From: Bimastos eiseni
Taxonomy: Eukaryota > Annelida > Clitellata > Crassiclitellata > Lumbricidae
Direction: 5' to 3'
Length of the DNA stretch: 64,000 bases
Assembly (NCBI GenBank): GCA_959347315.1
Contig: OY365817.1
Span: 3,526,056 to 3,590,055, forward strand
Each line of letters opens with the position of its first letter. Position 1 is the stretch's first letter. The notes beneath the pieces are model-generated. The model had not been told where the DNA came from, ran no database searches, and saw only the letters and a program-made list of their open reading frames with translations. Of this stretch, positions 1-10,320 are shown in pieces. A program made the translations under genes and the position numbers.

Positions 1-64
1 TATCTCAACTTGCTACTTCATTATCACACACATCACTATTTTTCAACTTTCCGCGCTTCCTATC

Positions 65-187
65 TGTCTCAATATTTATTCTGAAATTTGATATCGTCCT
101 TCTTCCAACGAAGGTCGAACCCGCTCACTCAGCGCACACTGAGCGTTACGGGCCCACCGCTCTAACCAATCGGCCACCGTGCAAAAC
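65..187 (-). repeat. tRNA-derived SINE, internally deleted copy
   Basis: Read on the - strand this has a tRNA-like head: an A-box-like stretch (GGTGGCCGATTGGTTAGAG), a long variable arm and a B box (GGGTTCGACC). It then runs straight into the tail motif ATCAAATTTCAG. The copies at 8719 and 42485 have about 120 extra bases between B box and tail, so this copy is internally deleted. The variable arm looks Leu/Ser-tRNA-like; that is an inference. Confidence 0.75.
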
Positions 188-239
188 GCACGAGCGCCGC
201 TCAACTCGGCCAGCGCAACTAAAAATCCTACTAGCTACA

Positions 240-312
240 TCTACATATATATACATATATATGTATATATGTATATGTATATATACCTATATATGTATAT
301 ATATATATATAC
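240..312. repeat. (TA)n-rich microsatellite
   Basis: Alternating ATATAC/ATATATGT tract of about 70 bp with no coding signal. Confidence 0.8.
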
Positions 313-329
313 ATGAATATTACACAGAT

Positions 330-612
330 CAGCGCACTAACAATAACATGGCTACCCTTGGTTTTTTCGGCACAATTTGCTCAATTGATAAATGCTGGCA
401 AAGCATTTCTGGCAGCATACTCCGCTTTCTCTTCTCATCTTCTGATACGACCTTGGTTCATGCCTTTATCGTTAATCGATTATGCTACTCTAACAATTCC
501 TCTTACCTGCTCAGCATGTCGGATTGCAAGCCTGGGGAGAGCAATCCTCTGGTAGCGCTCACGGGCTGCTGCTCGCATGATTGGCGGTGTCCCTAGATTT
601 AGCCACATTGTG
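330..612 (+). mobile_element. LINE fragment (C-terminal reverse transcriptase region)
   Basis: Two overlapping frames together carry the post-RT motif seen in CR1/L2-type LINEs: an LVHAFIVNRL segment (usual form LVHAFVTSRLDYCN), then a CRIASLGRA segment, then SRAAARMIGGVPRFSHI, matching the NAAARLI..VPRFDHI pattern. Frameshifts and stops show it is dead. The short open frames here are remnants of this element, not a host gene. Confidence 0.65.
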
Positions 613-725
613 TAGGTATCAATGGATCCAACCTAGTTTGCGATACACTTTTACGAGAATCAGTCTTTCTTACACTGATTGCTTCAAATGCTTACATTTA
701 ATTTTATTCGGTTTACGTTCTTTAG

Positions 726-3700
726 TACTTGGAAAAGCGATATATGTCAAAGAGCATTAGGATATTTGGAGCTTCATTGGGAATGTTATCTTCGGTAAGG
801 AAACATTGTGCTTGCTTTATACTGATACTAATGCAAATAGGGTCTAGTGGCGTCGCTAGGATTCGAGGTCAGAGTACTAGTGGTACCAGATACTAGTGCT
901 GCAGCCACTCTTTTCAATGCGGAATGATTTCATAAAGCTGTCAGCAGTCTCTGCAATAAGGTAGGTAGAATTAACTCTCCTATTGCATTCGGTATGGGAG
1001 TCAATATATCCTAGGAGGAATTAACTCCCCGCGATCAATTTGTCCTAGGTAGAATTAACTCCCATATTGCATTAGCTGTGGGGTAAATTTATCCTAGGAA
1101 GAATTAACTCCCCTGGATTAATTTGTCCTAGGTAGTATTAACTCTCCAACTGCAGTAAATTAGGGAATCAATTTTCCTAGGAGGAATTAACTCTCCGGGA
1201 ATCAATTTGTCCTAGGAAGAATTAACTCCCCTATTGCATTAGCTGTGGGAGGCAATTTCCCCTAGGGGGAATTGACTCCCAGGTAGTCAGTTTGTCCTAG
1301 GTAGATTTAACTCCCTGGGAGTGTTTGTTCGCAGGGGTGTGTATATTTATCCTAGGTACAATTAACTCCAGAGTCAATATGTCCTAGGTACAATACACTA
1401 CGGGAGTTAGTTTATCCGGGGAGTTAATTTAGCCTCATACACCGGCAGTACTAGATATATGCAAAACTGTGCATTCCTTGTGGTTGGCCCTAGGGTTTGG
1501 AATGCCCTTTTTCTTGAGTGGTACATTTTACGGTCATTTAAAGAGTTTGTCCTAGGTAGAATTAACTCCCCTAATTTACCTTCTTGTTGAGGCTGGAGTT
1601 GGGAGCGCTGTTGAGTAGCTACTGTACCTTAAAAGGGCCATGTGCAAATCTGTTTGATGTATGAATGAGCAAACAACGTCTAGTGAATACGTGGGAGGTC
1701 GTTGAAAGATGGTTTGCCTGTATAATAAATAATGATGGCTCCAATATTTCAATCCTCTGGTACTCTACAATTGATCGATGTATTGATCTTTAAAATAAAT
1801 ATTTTGCTCTTTTTTGTCGAGAAACTCGGAGATTCATATTGTGCCTATTCGTGAACATCTGACACCGTAGCGCTCAGGGTTTTCAAACAGGATTTTTTCA
1901 TTTGACGTTTCAAAGGACTTTGTTAGATAAATAAATTCCCATGTGTTTATCGTTGCTATTGCTGAGACCATTGACTATGTCAGTTCCAAGTTTATACTCA
2001 TTGAATTGAAACAAATTTGAAGGTTATTTTTTGGCTTTTTGTTCCTAGATTATGTTTATGGGTGTTGCTATATATGCACCATCAGCTGCTCTGGAATTCG
2101 GTAAAATATGCTCAGTGCTCACCTCGTCTCTTCTTTATTGTTAATGCTTCATCATTAGTGCATTATTCTCCTTCAGTAACAGCATCATGACAACACAGAC
2201 CTCCTCCACATCATCATCTCCAATACAAACTTTGTCACTCTGAACAAAAATTCATATCAATCACAACCACTGAAGGATTTGAAATAAAAAACAAATGAAT
2301 ACTCGGTTTGTATTCTTTCTTCAGCCACTGGTTTGCAAATCACCGTTTCAATTCCAGTTATGGTCGTGGTATCGGTGACATATACAGCTCTCGTACGTAC
2401 GTCTACTATGAGCATTAAACCTCTCTCCAGAATTAAGATAAATATTTCAGATTATTTCTAAGAGCTCGCCATAGTCACATGACTCACATCTCTTGCCATA
2501 GTCACATGACTCACATCTCTTGCGTTCTTCCTATACATCTATAAATATAAAGAAAAATTGTGTACGTAACTATGTATGTTTCGTAAAAACTTTTGATAAA
2601 CACTGAGCCATTGCTCCCAAACTTTGAATGAATATTTTTAGCAGCTGACAAAAAACATAGGGGAGTTTGCGATCCCAAATTCTTACCTCTTCTCCATGCT
2701 CGCCTGTACGTAAGCATTTACAACATGTGCAAATACCTGCAAAAAGTGGCCAGACATTTGCACATAAAATGCAAAGTAGCAAAGAGATTTTGATGCCGCA
2801 TGCTTCATCTCATACAGAATATAGCAATTTATTGCCCAGCAGAGTTGCGGAGTAATCAAGTAATGGTTGCTAAGATATTTGATGACATGAATATTCTGAA
2901 ACCTTGACTTCGATTTTCTCAATTGTTAAGAATATATTAATGAAAGACTCAAATGAGTAAAGCTAAAATTACATAAAAGCTATTTCGATGCTGTATAAAG
3001 TATTATGTAACCGGTCGTGTGATACCCATAGCTAGCATGGAAACCATAAAAAACTGATAGCGATTATATTATTAACGTATGCAGGATGTTTTTTTACTAT
3101 AGGGTGGAATGCGAGCTGTGATATGGACGGATGTCTTTCAGTTTTGGTTCATGGTCATTGGAATGATTGCCATTCTAGTCAAGGTAAGTTGAACAACTAA
3201 TTCATAACAATTAGGCCTACGCTTGTCGTTTGGATTATGTTTTCTGATAATGGATTGCTCGTTAAGACTAATTAATTAATAATAATAAACGTATAGTTCT
3301 GCGGCGTCAAATGCGAATCATTGGAATATGAAGTTCCAACGAAAATGTCTTTTACTCAGGGAATAATTGTCGTTGGTGGAATAGGAAACGTCTTCCGATT
3401 GGCTGGAGAAGAAGGTCGACTCGTCTTGGCTGAGTAAGCATCACGTACGCCTTTATTATAGGCATTATCATCATTATCACTAGCACCAGCATCGCCATCA
3501 ATATATTCGCCATCACCATCTTCATCATAGTCATAACTATTGTTAATTGCACACGTCGGCATCTTTGCCATTCTTTCTTCAACACTTCTGCCGTTGTCGC
3601 AAGCATTTACTCCTCTCCCCACCCGATTATCAACGTACTTCCTTGACTCATCTTTCCATAAACGGCTTCGATGTAAAAATGTGCAGTGTCAGTTTCGACC

Positions 3701-6700
3701 CGCGAGTGCGCAACACTGCCTGGAGTATTGTCTTTGGATTGACAAGCAGATGGATTTATTGGTACGGTCTTTCACAGGCATCCCTTCAGCGATTCTCTGC
3801 CGTCGACAAACTGTCTAAGGCAAGAGCGTAAGTGTCGAACATCTTCATCCGTCACACTATACAGGCCTATGCAAGTGCTTAGCCTAATCGTTTTCAGATC
3901 ATGTTGTACAGTAGCAGAATGGATAGGGAACTCACTCTCATGCGCAAGGGCTTGCTCTTCGACGGTGACTGTGTTAGTTTCCTGGGCAACTACTTCACGC
4001 ACATTTGCTCAACGACTTACATACTCTGCAGTGCGTCTATTTCTTCAGTTCATTATTTAGGAAGAAGGGCAGTATTTGGTGATGTAGTGAGTTGAGCCTC
4101 TGTCATGAAAAATCTAGAGGACTGCGAGTTGTTAAATATCACGTGCAGTTTTTATTGAATAATAATAGGCTTTTAAGGGTTTTAAACAATTAACCTAGAA
4201 AATTCGCACAGGAACGCTTTGCAAAAATGTTTCATACCGCCAGAGTGTTCTCTTGGAGAGCCATTCCAATCTTGGGCAGAAAGAAAAATGCTCGACCTTT
4301 TGGGTTAGATTACAACTTACAAGTAACATTAGATAAAAGATATTAGAGCCCACTTATAATTACGAATTCTGTATGATCTGGTAGCCATATGGGAGAAGCT
4401 CCGTACGGGGTGACACCATGATAGTAACTGAACCGATGGGCACCAAACCCGCGTGAAGCCTCTGGAACGAGTTTCCTCTCTTTGCTTGTGGCCCAACCGT
4501 CAAGTTTTTACAAGTCTCTGAAATCTATTTTCTTAAGTCGTGATTGGGCTGGGAGCGCTCCTGAGCAGATTGTTGAAAGAAGCAGTATATAAATGCTTGG
4601 AATGAATGAATAAACAAATGAATGAATCATGCCGAACATGCGCCCATCGTCGTTATACATACGCAGAGCATACATGGATATAATATATTTTATGCGTTGT
4701 TTAGTGTATACATACGTACCCTGGTGCAATCGAGCGTCACTGTAAGAGACTTGTATTAAACTTCGTAGTTAGCTGTATAATAGAAGATGTGTTCTTATTT
4801 CTAAGAACTGATCTTGTTCTGTAGAACAATTCTGATCAACATTCCTCCTTTGATCATAACGATGTCCTTGACCAGCATTCTTGGACTGATCGTCATGGCT
4901 TACTTCTCGATCATCAAATGTGATCCTCTGGCCAATAAGAACATCGCAAGTGCTAACATGGTCAGAGATTTTTTCTTGTCGCTGTTGTCATTCTATTAGT
5001 CGCTGTAATGTTGCAAACGATGTACTCTCCGGCAGACTCCTAATGCATTCCATTGTATTAAAGATTGTTGATAAGTTGAAACAAAATCAGGAATATGAAT
5101 GATTGCTGTCTTTTTATCATACGTTGAATGACATCCCTTTCCTAAATGTTTGAACAGTTGTGATTTATCTTAACAGTTGCTTCCCTATTTCGTTGCAGCC
5201 ATTTTCGCTGACTCGCCTGGATTTTCGGGTCTGTTCCTCGCCACGCTTTATGGAGGAGCGTTGAGGTAGAAGACTTCTATGAATAAGTGTCATTTTTAGC
5301 TATATCTGACTACGATAATAAACCTTATGAGTCTGGCATATGCACAGAACATTAATATGCACAGAACATCATGTGCTTTCAGATTATTATGTTACAAATC
5401 TGGTTTTCTTGCTACAAATACAGACGACGCAACGACAACACAATTCTTTCAGTGCTTTAACTATCACTAGACGATTTTTGAAAACAGGCTTATACTCTAT
5501 AATCACATGTTATCATAGTTTTTCTGAAGACTTCACCTCACTCCATCTATCATTGTTTTCCCTTACTTTCACTCTGTTTCTCTTACCTCTTCACTTCTCG
5601 TCCTATATCTCACCATGGCAGCTGGTAACCGGACTTCGATCTTCGCTTGATTTCGCTAGACAATCCATCTAACGTGAAAGTTTTCGGGAAGAAGATGGTG
5701 CTTTGAGCTTGGCTTTCGAATGACGCCTTACAAGAAGATTGCTATTATGGCGATTACGACTACCCTGCTCTTTCCTTACCCACAATGCAGTGTCCTGTGT
5801 GTTTGAGTTTGTTGTTATTTGTTAAGTTCTGTGTCATCGTCGCTGAGTGGTTCAGCTGCAAACTGTTGGGAGGACATTCTGAAATGGAAACTCAATTACC
5901 TGCCAGAAACAAGAAAGGCTCCAATTAATAGAATCTTAGGTAACTCTTCGGTACTTACTTTACTGTAGGCCCTTCTCAGGACTCTGTGGCATATTGATTA
6001 GAACTTTCGTCTTGCAGTGTAGAGGAAAACATAACTGATCGGTTGAAGATAGTGATTCACATGTTTTTTGTTGATGCAGACATACATACACCCGCGTTTG
6101 CATTGTGAAGAATTTTTTCCAAAATATAAAACCTGTTGCTTTATCTTTAAAGTTTAACGCAACTGTTGTTTGATCATCAGCTCAATGTACTCGTTGTCTT
6201 CCAGTTGTGCTGTTTGGAGCCGCATCCATAGGAGTGGCTTTTCTTGCGACTTCTTTTCAAGGGCCAATCACACTGACCTGTGGTCTGAGGTCGATTATTC
6301 GTTAGAATGGCCGAAAAAATATTATTATTATTTTTTATTATTTTCATTAATATTATGATCATTATTAACATCATCACAACAACGACCACCGATTGCTTGT
6401 GCCTTTGTGTTTTGGAATATTTTTGGAATATTCTCTAATAATTTAATTGAGCTTCTTCCAAACATCATTCACTCCCATAGATCTTACTCCACTTTGCAAG
6501 TTCTTTTTTTCTAAACATCTGCCTCAATAATTCATGGCCTGCCTTAAAGACATTTTGTCCTTTCCCATAGTGTTTGCTCCTGCGTTTAGTTCATGACAAA
6601 TTTCCATATGAAAACTTGATGATTAAACCCTGTTATGTTCTGTCGTGCTATGTTATCTACAGTTGCAACTGCCTCTAATTATAAAAATTGTAATGATATT

Positions 6701-9700
6701 GATAATGATAAATACGATATTTTATGATGATGATGATGATGTTGTTGTTGCTGTTGCTGTTGTTACTGTTGTTTTATTGTTGATGACGATGATGACGATG
6801 ACGACGATGCCTTACTTTTCTAAGGTACTGGGTTAGGTAATATACGTACGCTTTTTTAAGTATAATGAGACCGAAGGTTTGCTCTGTTCATTTCAGCATG
6901 ATTTTCAGCCTGCACATTCCACATTGAATTCACTCCTCAATGTGCAAAATATATTTGCTGCGATTTATCGTAATGAATATGCCATATGGGTCTTTATTGA
7001 TGTCGCAAAGGCATTCGATTTTGTTGATCATGCTATTCTACTCCTTAAAAATGAAAATCTAGGAATACGGGGTGTTACCTTTTGATAAAAAATTACCTTA
7101 CTAGCAGATACCAGCAAGTAAAATTAAGCGATTGTATAGCACCTTTGGCCCTTGTTAAATATGGCATTCCCAAGGCTCAATCCGGGGTCTTTTAAGAAAC
7201 GTTTACGTGAGCATATACTTGTGGCATCGCCTGGTTAACGTGTGCATCAACTATAAATTTAAATTGTGTCTTGGTTAACCAGATAAGAGTTGATAAAATT
7301 ACCTGTAGGCTACGTACATTATTTAACAGCTGTCGTAGTGCTTGTTATTATACGGGTGGCTATGCTAACGGGAATTAGGTCCTATTTGGGCTTTATCCTC
7401 CCCATTGTACCCAACTATTTTTACTGCTCCTGTTCTTTAACCCTTTTATGCACTTCAGGCTCAGTAAAAAAAAGTTGTTCATGTTCAGTTTCAAAATGAT
7501 AATGGTGATGTTGAACAAACAGGAAGAGAAACCACTGCACTTCTAAAAATAAAAAAATAATGCTTAAATTGATGTTGCAACTAAATCAGTTTCTGCTTCA
7601 CAGGTGGTCACAGCGATGATTAGTTCGGTCAGTGGTCCACTGATGGCTCTTTTCTTTCTTGGAGCAGTCTCCAGACACGCCAACTGGAAGGTTCGTACAT
7701 TTTCCATCTTTAATGATCAGTCTGATATTGACAATTGTGGTTATGATTGCGATTACAACATGTCAGTATTGACATATCTGCATCGTAAACCCATTTTTTC
7801 ATCGCACTCAAAGCGAACTGTTGAGCCCTAACTTGGGTTATTCAAAGAGCAGGCAAAGTTTGCAAATGAAGACGATGAGTGACTTTTCTGTTTGAAGGGC
7901 ATGCTGTTTGGAGGCATCGCAGGACTAATCCTAACCGTGTGGCTGAGCTTGGGGTCTCTGACGGTGCGCTACAAACCTCTGCCGCCTATGTCCGTGGAAC
8001 AATGTTCTCTTAGAAATAGTAACTTTACTCTAATTCCTTCCACACTGAACTACACCAATAACAAGTCTTTCGAGATCTTTCGAGACTTTCGAGACACAAA
8101 AGACAACTGGAATGAAACAACTGATGCCCTGCCAGGATCTGGAATCCAAATGGTGAGCATATCTACAAAAGGCAGACACTTACTTATGTTGTTACAATGT
8201 GTAAACTTAACTTTCATAAAGGCATTCGATTCTGTTGATCATGCTATTCTACCCCTTACACTTGAAAATCTAGGAATACGAGGTGTCGCCTTAGCTGTGA
8301 TAAAAAATTACCTTACTAGCAGATATCACTGCACTTCTAAAAAATAATGCTTTTTGTTTTAGTTTACCAACTCCTCAGGTCATCCAAACAACTTCGAAAC
8401 ACAGATTTTAATTTTAACTTTATTTATTTACAACATATTTACATGGGATTTATCGTTTCCAGTTTAGATTTATATTGACATTGACTTCGAAAACATAAAA
8501 CATATCAACGTCTTTGACAGACTCACCACAACTGACGACATGTATCTCGTAATCACCAACAAACTTTGTCAAAACTTATATGCCACTCTCACCGATCTTC
8601 ACTCAGTCTTATGAAATTGTTTGCATCCTAATTACTTAACAAAACATCAAACACAAACACCACCAATTCAATTCAGATGTGCAAACACGCTAAGAACACA
8701 CACGCTGACGCAATGTCTGTGGCACGGTGGCCGATTGGTTAGAGCTGTCGATGTGTAACGCTCAGTGTGCGCTGAGTGAGCGGGTTCGACTCTCGTCCGA
8801 GGAATTCCTGTGTAGGGACCTTGAGCAAGTCCTTCGCGCACAATTAATTATAATTGATCTGCAGTACAACTGCAGTTGCGCCGTCGAGGCGTGTGCACTT
8901 TTAAGCTGATTGTAAGAAGAGCAATATCAAATTTCAGTCGTATTGTATTAAAGTATCTTTTGTTACATTATAATATTGCGTTGCACCTCAGTTCCAATAC
9001 GAAACTGGCAATCACGTGGACACTTTTAGCACTTAATAAGAGTACATCACATATCGTTGCATTACACTTACATTGCATTGCTTTGCATTTGAACACTATT
9101 ATTTTGTTAATGTTACGACCGTTTTAGTTCCTTACGCAGACACCTCAACTTCGAGGTCTGGAGAACTTCTATGCCATATCATATCTGTGGATAACACTAT
9201 TTGGAGCCATCATCACAGGATTCATCGGAATAATAGCATCCCTCATTATGAGTTAGTATAAACTATTTCTGGTTAAACTAGTCATCTTTCTTCTAGTGTA
9301 TAAAAGTATTATATGCAATTTAATTAAAATCATTTAAGTCTAATCCTAGTTATCCGGTTGAGGAGAAGTTGAAGATGGCGATGATGAAGAAAAAGTAGAA
9401 ATAGTTACTTTGTCCTTCTATCCATTTCATATGTCTTAACATAACCATAAGAATCTCTGGCTTCGAGTCCAATATAAGTCTAGTTTATTCTTATCGACTA
9501 TCATCTGATCTTGTTTAACCTAATCTAAGTCCTTCGTTGATAATGTTACGGCTGTTACCGATTTATATCAGTTAGGAATCAGTCGCCCTTTACAAATTGG
9601 AAAACAATTTTTTTTCAGTTTGAAGGAAGGACTTTGCAACCGCGTGTTCACTATAGCTTTGCTTATGAAACAGGAGATAAAGACCTGGAGGCGAAGGTAG

Positions 9701-10156
9701 ATGAACGTCTTCTTATGAGGTTCTACTGCTGTGGTTGGTCGGACGAGAACTTAGAACAAGAACATCTGGACGACAAGAATCATACAACGCATCAAGATGT
9801 AAAAGTAGGCGCCCCATTAATTTTCTATCTGCATCAGTATCATCCTTATCAACTTCATCTTCATTTGCTGCTGCATCAAATACCCGAGCCTGAAGATGGC
9901 TGGTTAGGGAGGGATGTAAAGAGATACAAATAGTTTCTTTTTAGATGCTGTATGAGTTGTATAGGTCAGAAGATTCATTCAGTATAGTTCGGTCTTACTT
10001 CGTGTCTTTCAGGATCTGAAGGGACCAAAAGTTGATATTCTTAAAGATGTCGAAATGGATTCTACAAAGAAAACTGAAAAGTTGATTCAAAAGGAAATCC
10101 TTCAAGAGCTGGTGAAAGAGTCTGAACACGGTTTACTCGATAATTCCGATGCATGA
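726..10156 (+). CDS. SLC5-family sodium/solute symporter, SMCT-like, gene A (5' partial, splice-damaged)
   Basis: A multi-pass plasma-membrane transporter expected to couple Na+ to uptake of a small organic acid; the substrate is unknown. Exons (numbered as in gene B): 2 726-794, 3 2049-2100, 4 2325-2392, 5 3103-3183, 6 3360-3433, 7 3687-3827, 8 4825-4960, 9 5177-5265, 10 5827-5939, 11 6205-6275, 12 7604-7690, 13 7898-8152, 14 9140-9255, 15 9657-9804, 16 10013-10156. All phases agree, giving about 547 residues without exon 1. Family marks: WTDVFQF (exon 5), GLSQASLQRF (exon 7), SSVSSSLSG (exons 9/10, the TM8 Na+-site serines), N-glycosylation sites in the exon 13 loop, and LENFYAISYLW (exon 14). 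Exon 1 is not seen. The exon 11 donor reads ACTG/ACCTGT where gene B has ACAG/GTTAGT; the next GT is 4 bases on and breaks the frame, so A may be decaying. AATAAA lies near 10212. Confidence 0.85.
959..1571. repeat. Degenerate minisatellite with palindromic CCTAGG core
   Basis: About a dozen units of the type GTCCTAGGTAGAATTAACTC lie in intron 2 of gene A, spaced about 20-50 bp apart. Longer units insert ATTGCATTAGCTGTGGGAG. Many units pair AATTAACTCCC with a downstream GGGAGTCAATTT, which could fold into a hairpin. The dense part ends near 1435; one more unit lies at 1549-1571. Confidence 0.85.
2468..2521. repeat. 27-bp perfect tandem duplication
   Basis: Two identical adjacent copies of a 27-base unit beginning GCCATAGTCACATGACTCAC, in intron 4 of gene A. 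Confidence 0.9.
3460..3545. repeat. ATC/CAT trinucleotide microsatellite in intron 6 of gene A
   Basis: Imperfect CATCAT/CACCAT-rich stretch. The same intron of genes B and C carries similar trinucleotide tracts. Confidence 0.75.
4430..4630 (+). mobile_element. LINE 3' end remnant in intron 7 of gene A
   Basis: A SLWNEFPLF-like segment (typical LINE C-terminus LWNxLP) precedes GGGAGCGCTCCTGAGCAG, AGTATATAAATGCTTGGAATG and a TGAA-rich tail (GAATGAATGAATAAACAAATG), the layout of CR1/L2-type 3' ends. Confidence 0.6.
6722..6812. repeat. Trinucleotide microsatellite (GAT/GTT/GCT)
   Basis: Runs of GATGATGATGATG followed by TTGTTGTTGCTGTTGCTG and GATGACGATGAC in intron 11 of gene A. Confidence 0.85.
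6890..7135 (+). mobile_element. LINE reverse-transcriptase fragment in intron 11 of gene A
   Basis: An open stretch contains FIDVAKAFDFVDHAILL, the RT motif A region (usual form LLDLSKAFDxVDHxILL), then ENLGIRGV. It starts and stops abruptly and lacks the catalytic xADD box. A shorter copy of the same sequence lies at 8215. Confidence 0.75.
8215..8360 (+). mobile_element. Deleted copy of the 6.9-kb LINE fragment, intron 13 of gene A
   Basis: The KAFDSVDHAIL segment and CCTTACTAGCAGATA repeat those of the copy at 6994-7110. The sequence then jumps to CACTGCACTTCTAAAAA, which in the other copy lies about 400 bases further on (near 7523). This is therefore an internally deleted sister copy. Confidence 0.7.
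8719..8950 (+). repeat. tRNA-derived SINE
   Basis: Head GTGGCACGGTGGCCGATTGG, B box GGGTTCGACTC at 8779-8789, a tRNA-unrelated body (GTAGGGACCTTGAGCAAGTC) and tail ATCAAATTTCAG. It lies in intron 13 of gene A and shares head, body and tail with the copy at 42485. Confidence 0.85.
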
Positions 10157-10189
10157 GCAATGTACTCTGATAGCGCAGTCGCTTAGACT

Positions 10190-10320
10190 TGACTACGAAT
10201 CGCCCTGTTGAAATAAATGGTTCGAACGTTTATATCTTTGAGTTTTTTATACACTTAATTGAATCGGGAGCGCCTCGAATTTGTAGATTGGCGCTTTATA
10301 AATGCTCGATTACAATGACA
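10190..10320 (+). mobile_element. LINE/SINE 3' tail remnant
   Basis: GAATCGGGAGCGCC and GGCGCTTTATAAATGCTCGA match the 3' ends of CR1/L2-type elements elsewhere in the window (GGCGCTATATAAAT at 52608 and 60230). It overlaps the likely 3' UTR of gene A. Confidence 0.5.

Noticed and set aside
261..596. Overlapping open frames that could be a small gene or exon 1 of gene A
   Set aside because: The sequence matches the C-terminal RT region of a LINE across two frames and has no SLC5 exon 1 motif.
3460..3545. CRISPR-like or structured array from repeated CAT motifs
   Set aside because: Simple trinucleotide microsatellite in a eukaryotic intron; there are no spaced identical repeats.
8719..8800. 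Functional tRNA genes at the SINE heads
   Set aside because: Stems do not pair properly, and the same head recurs with a common non-tRNA body and tail.
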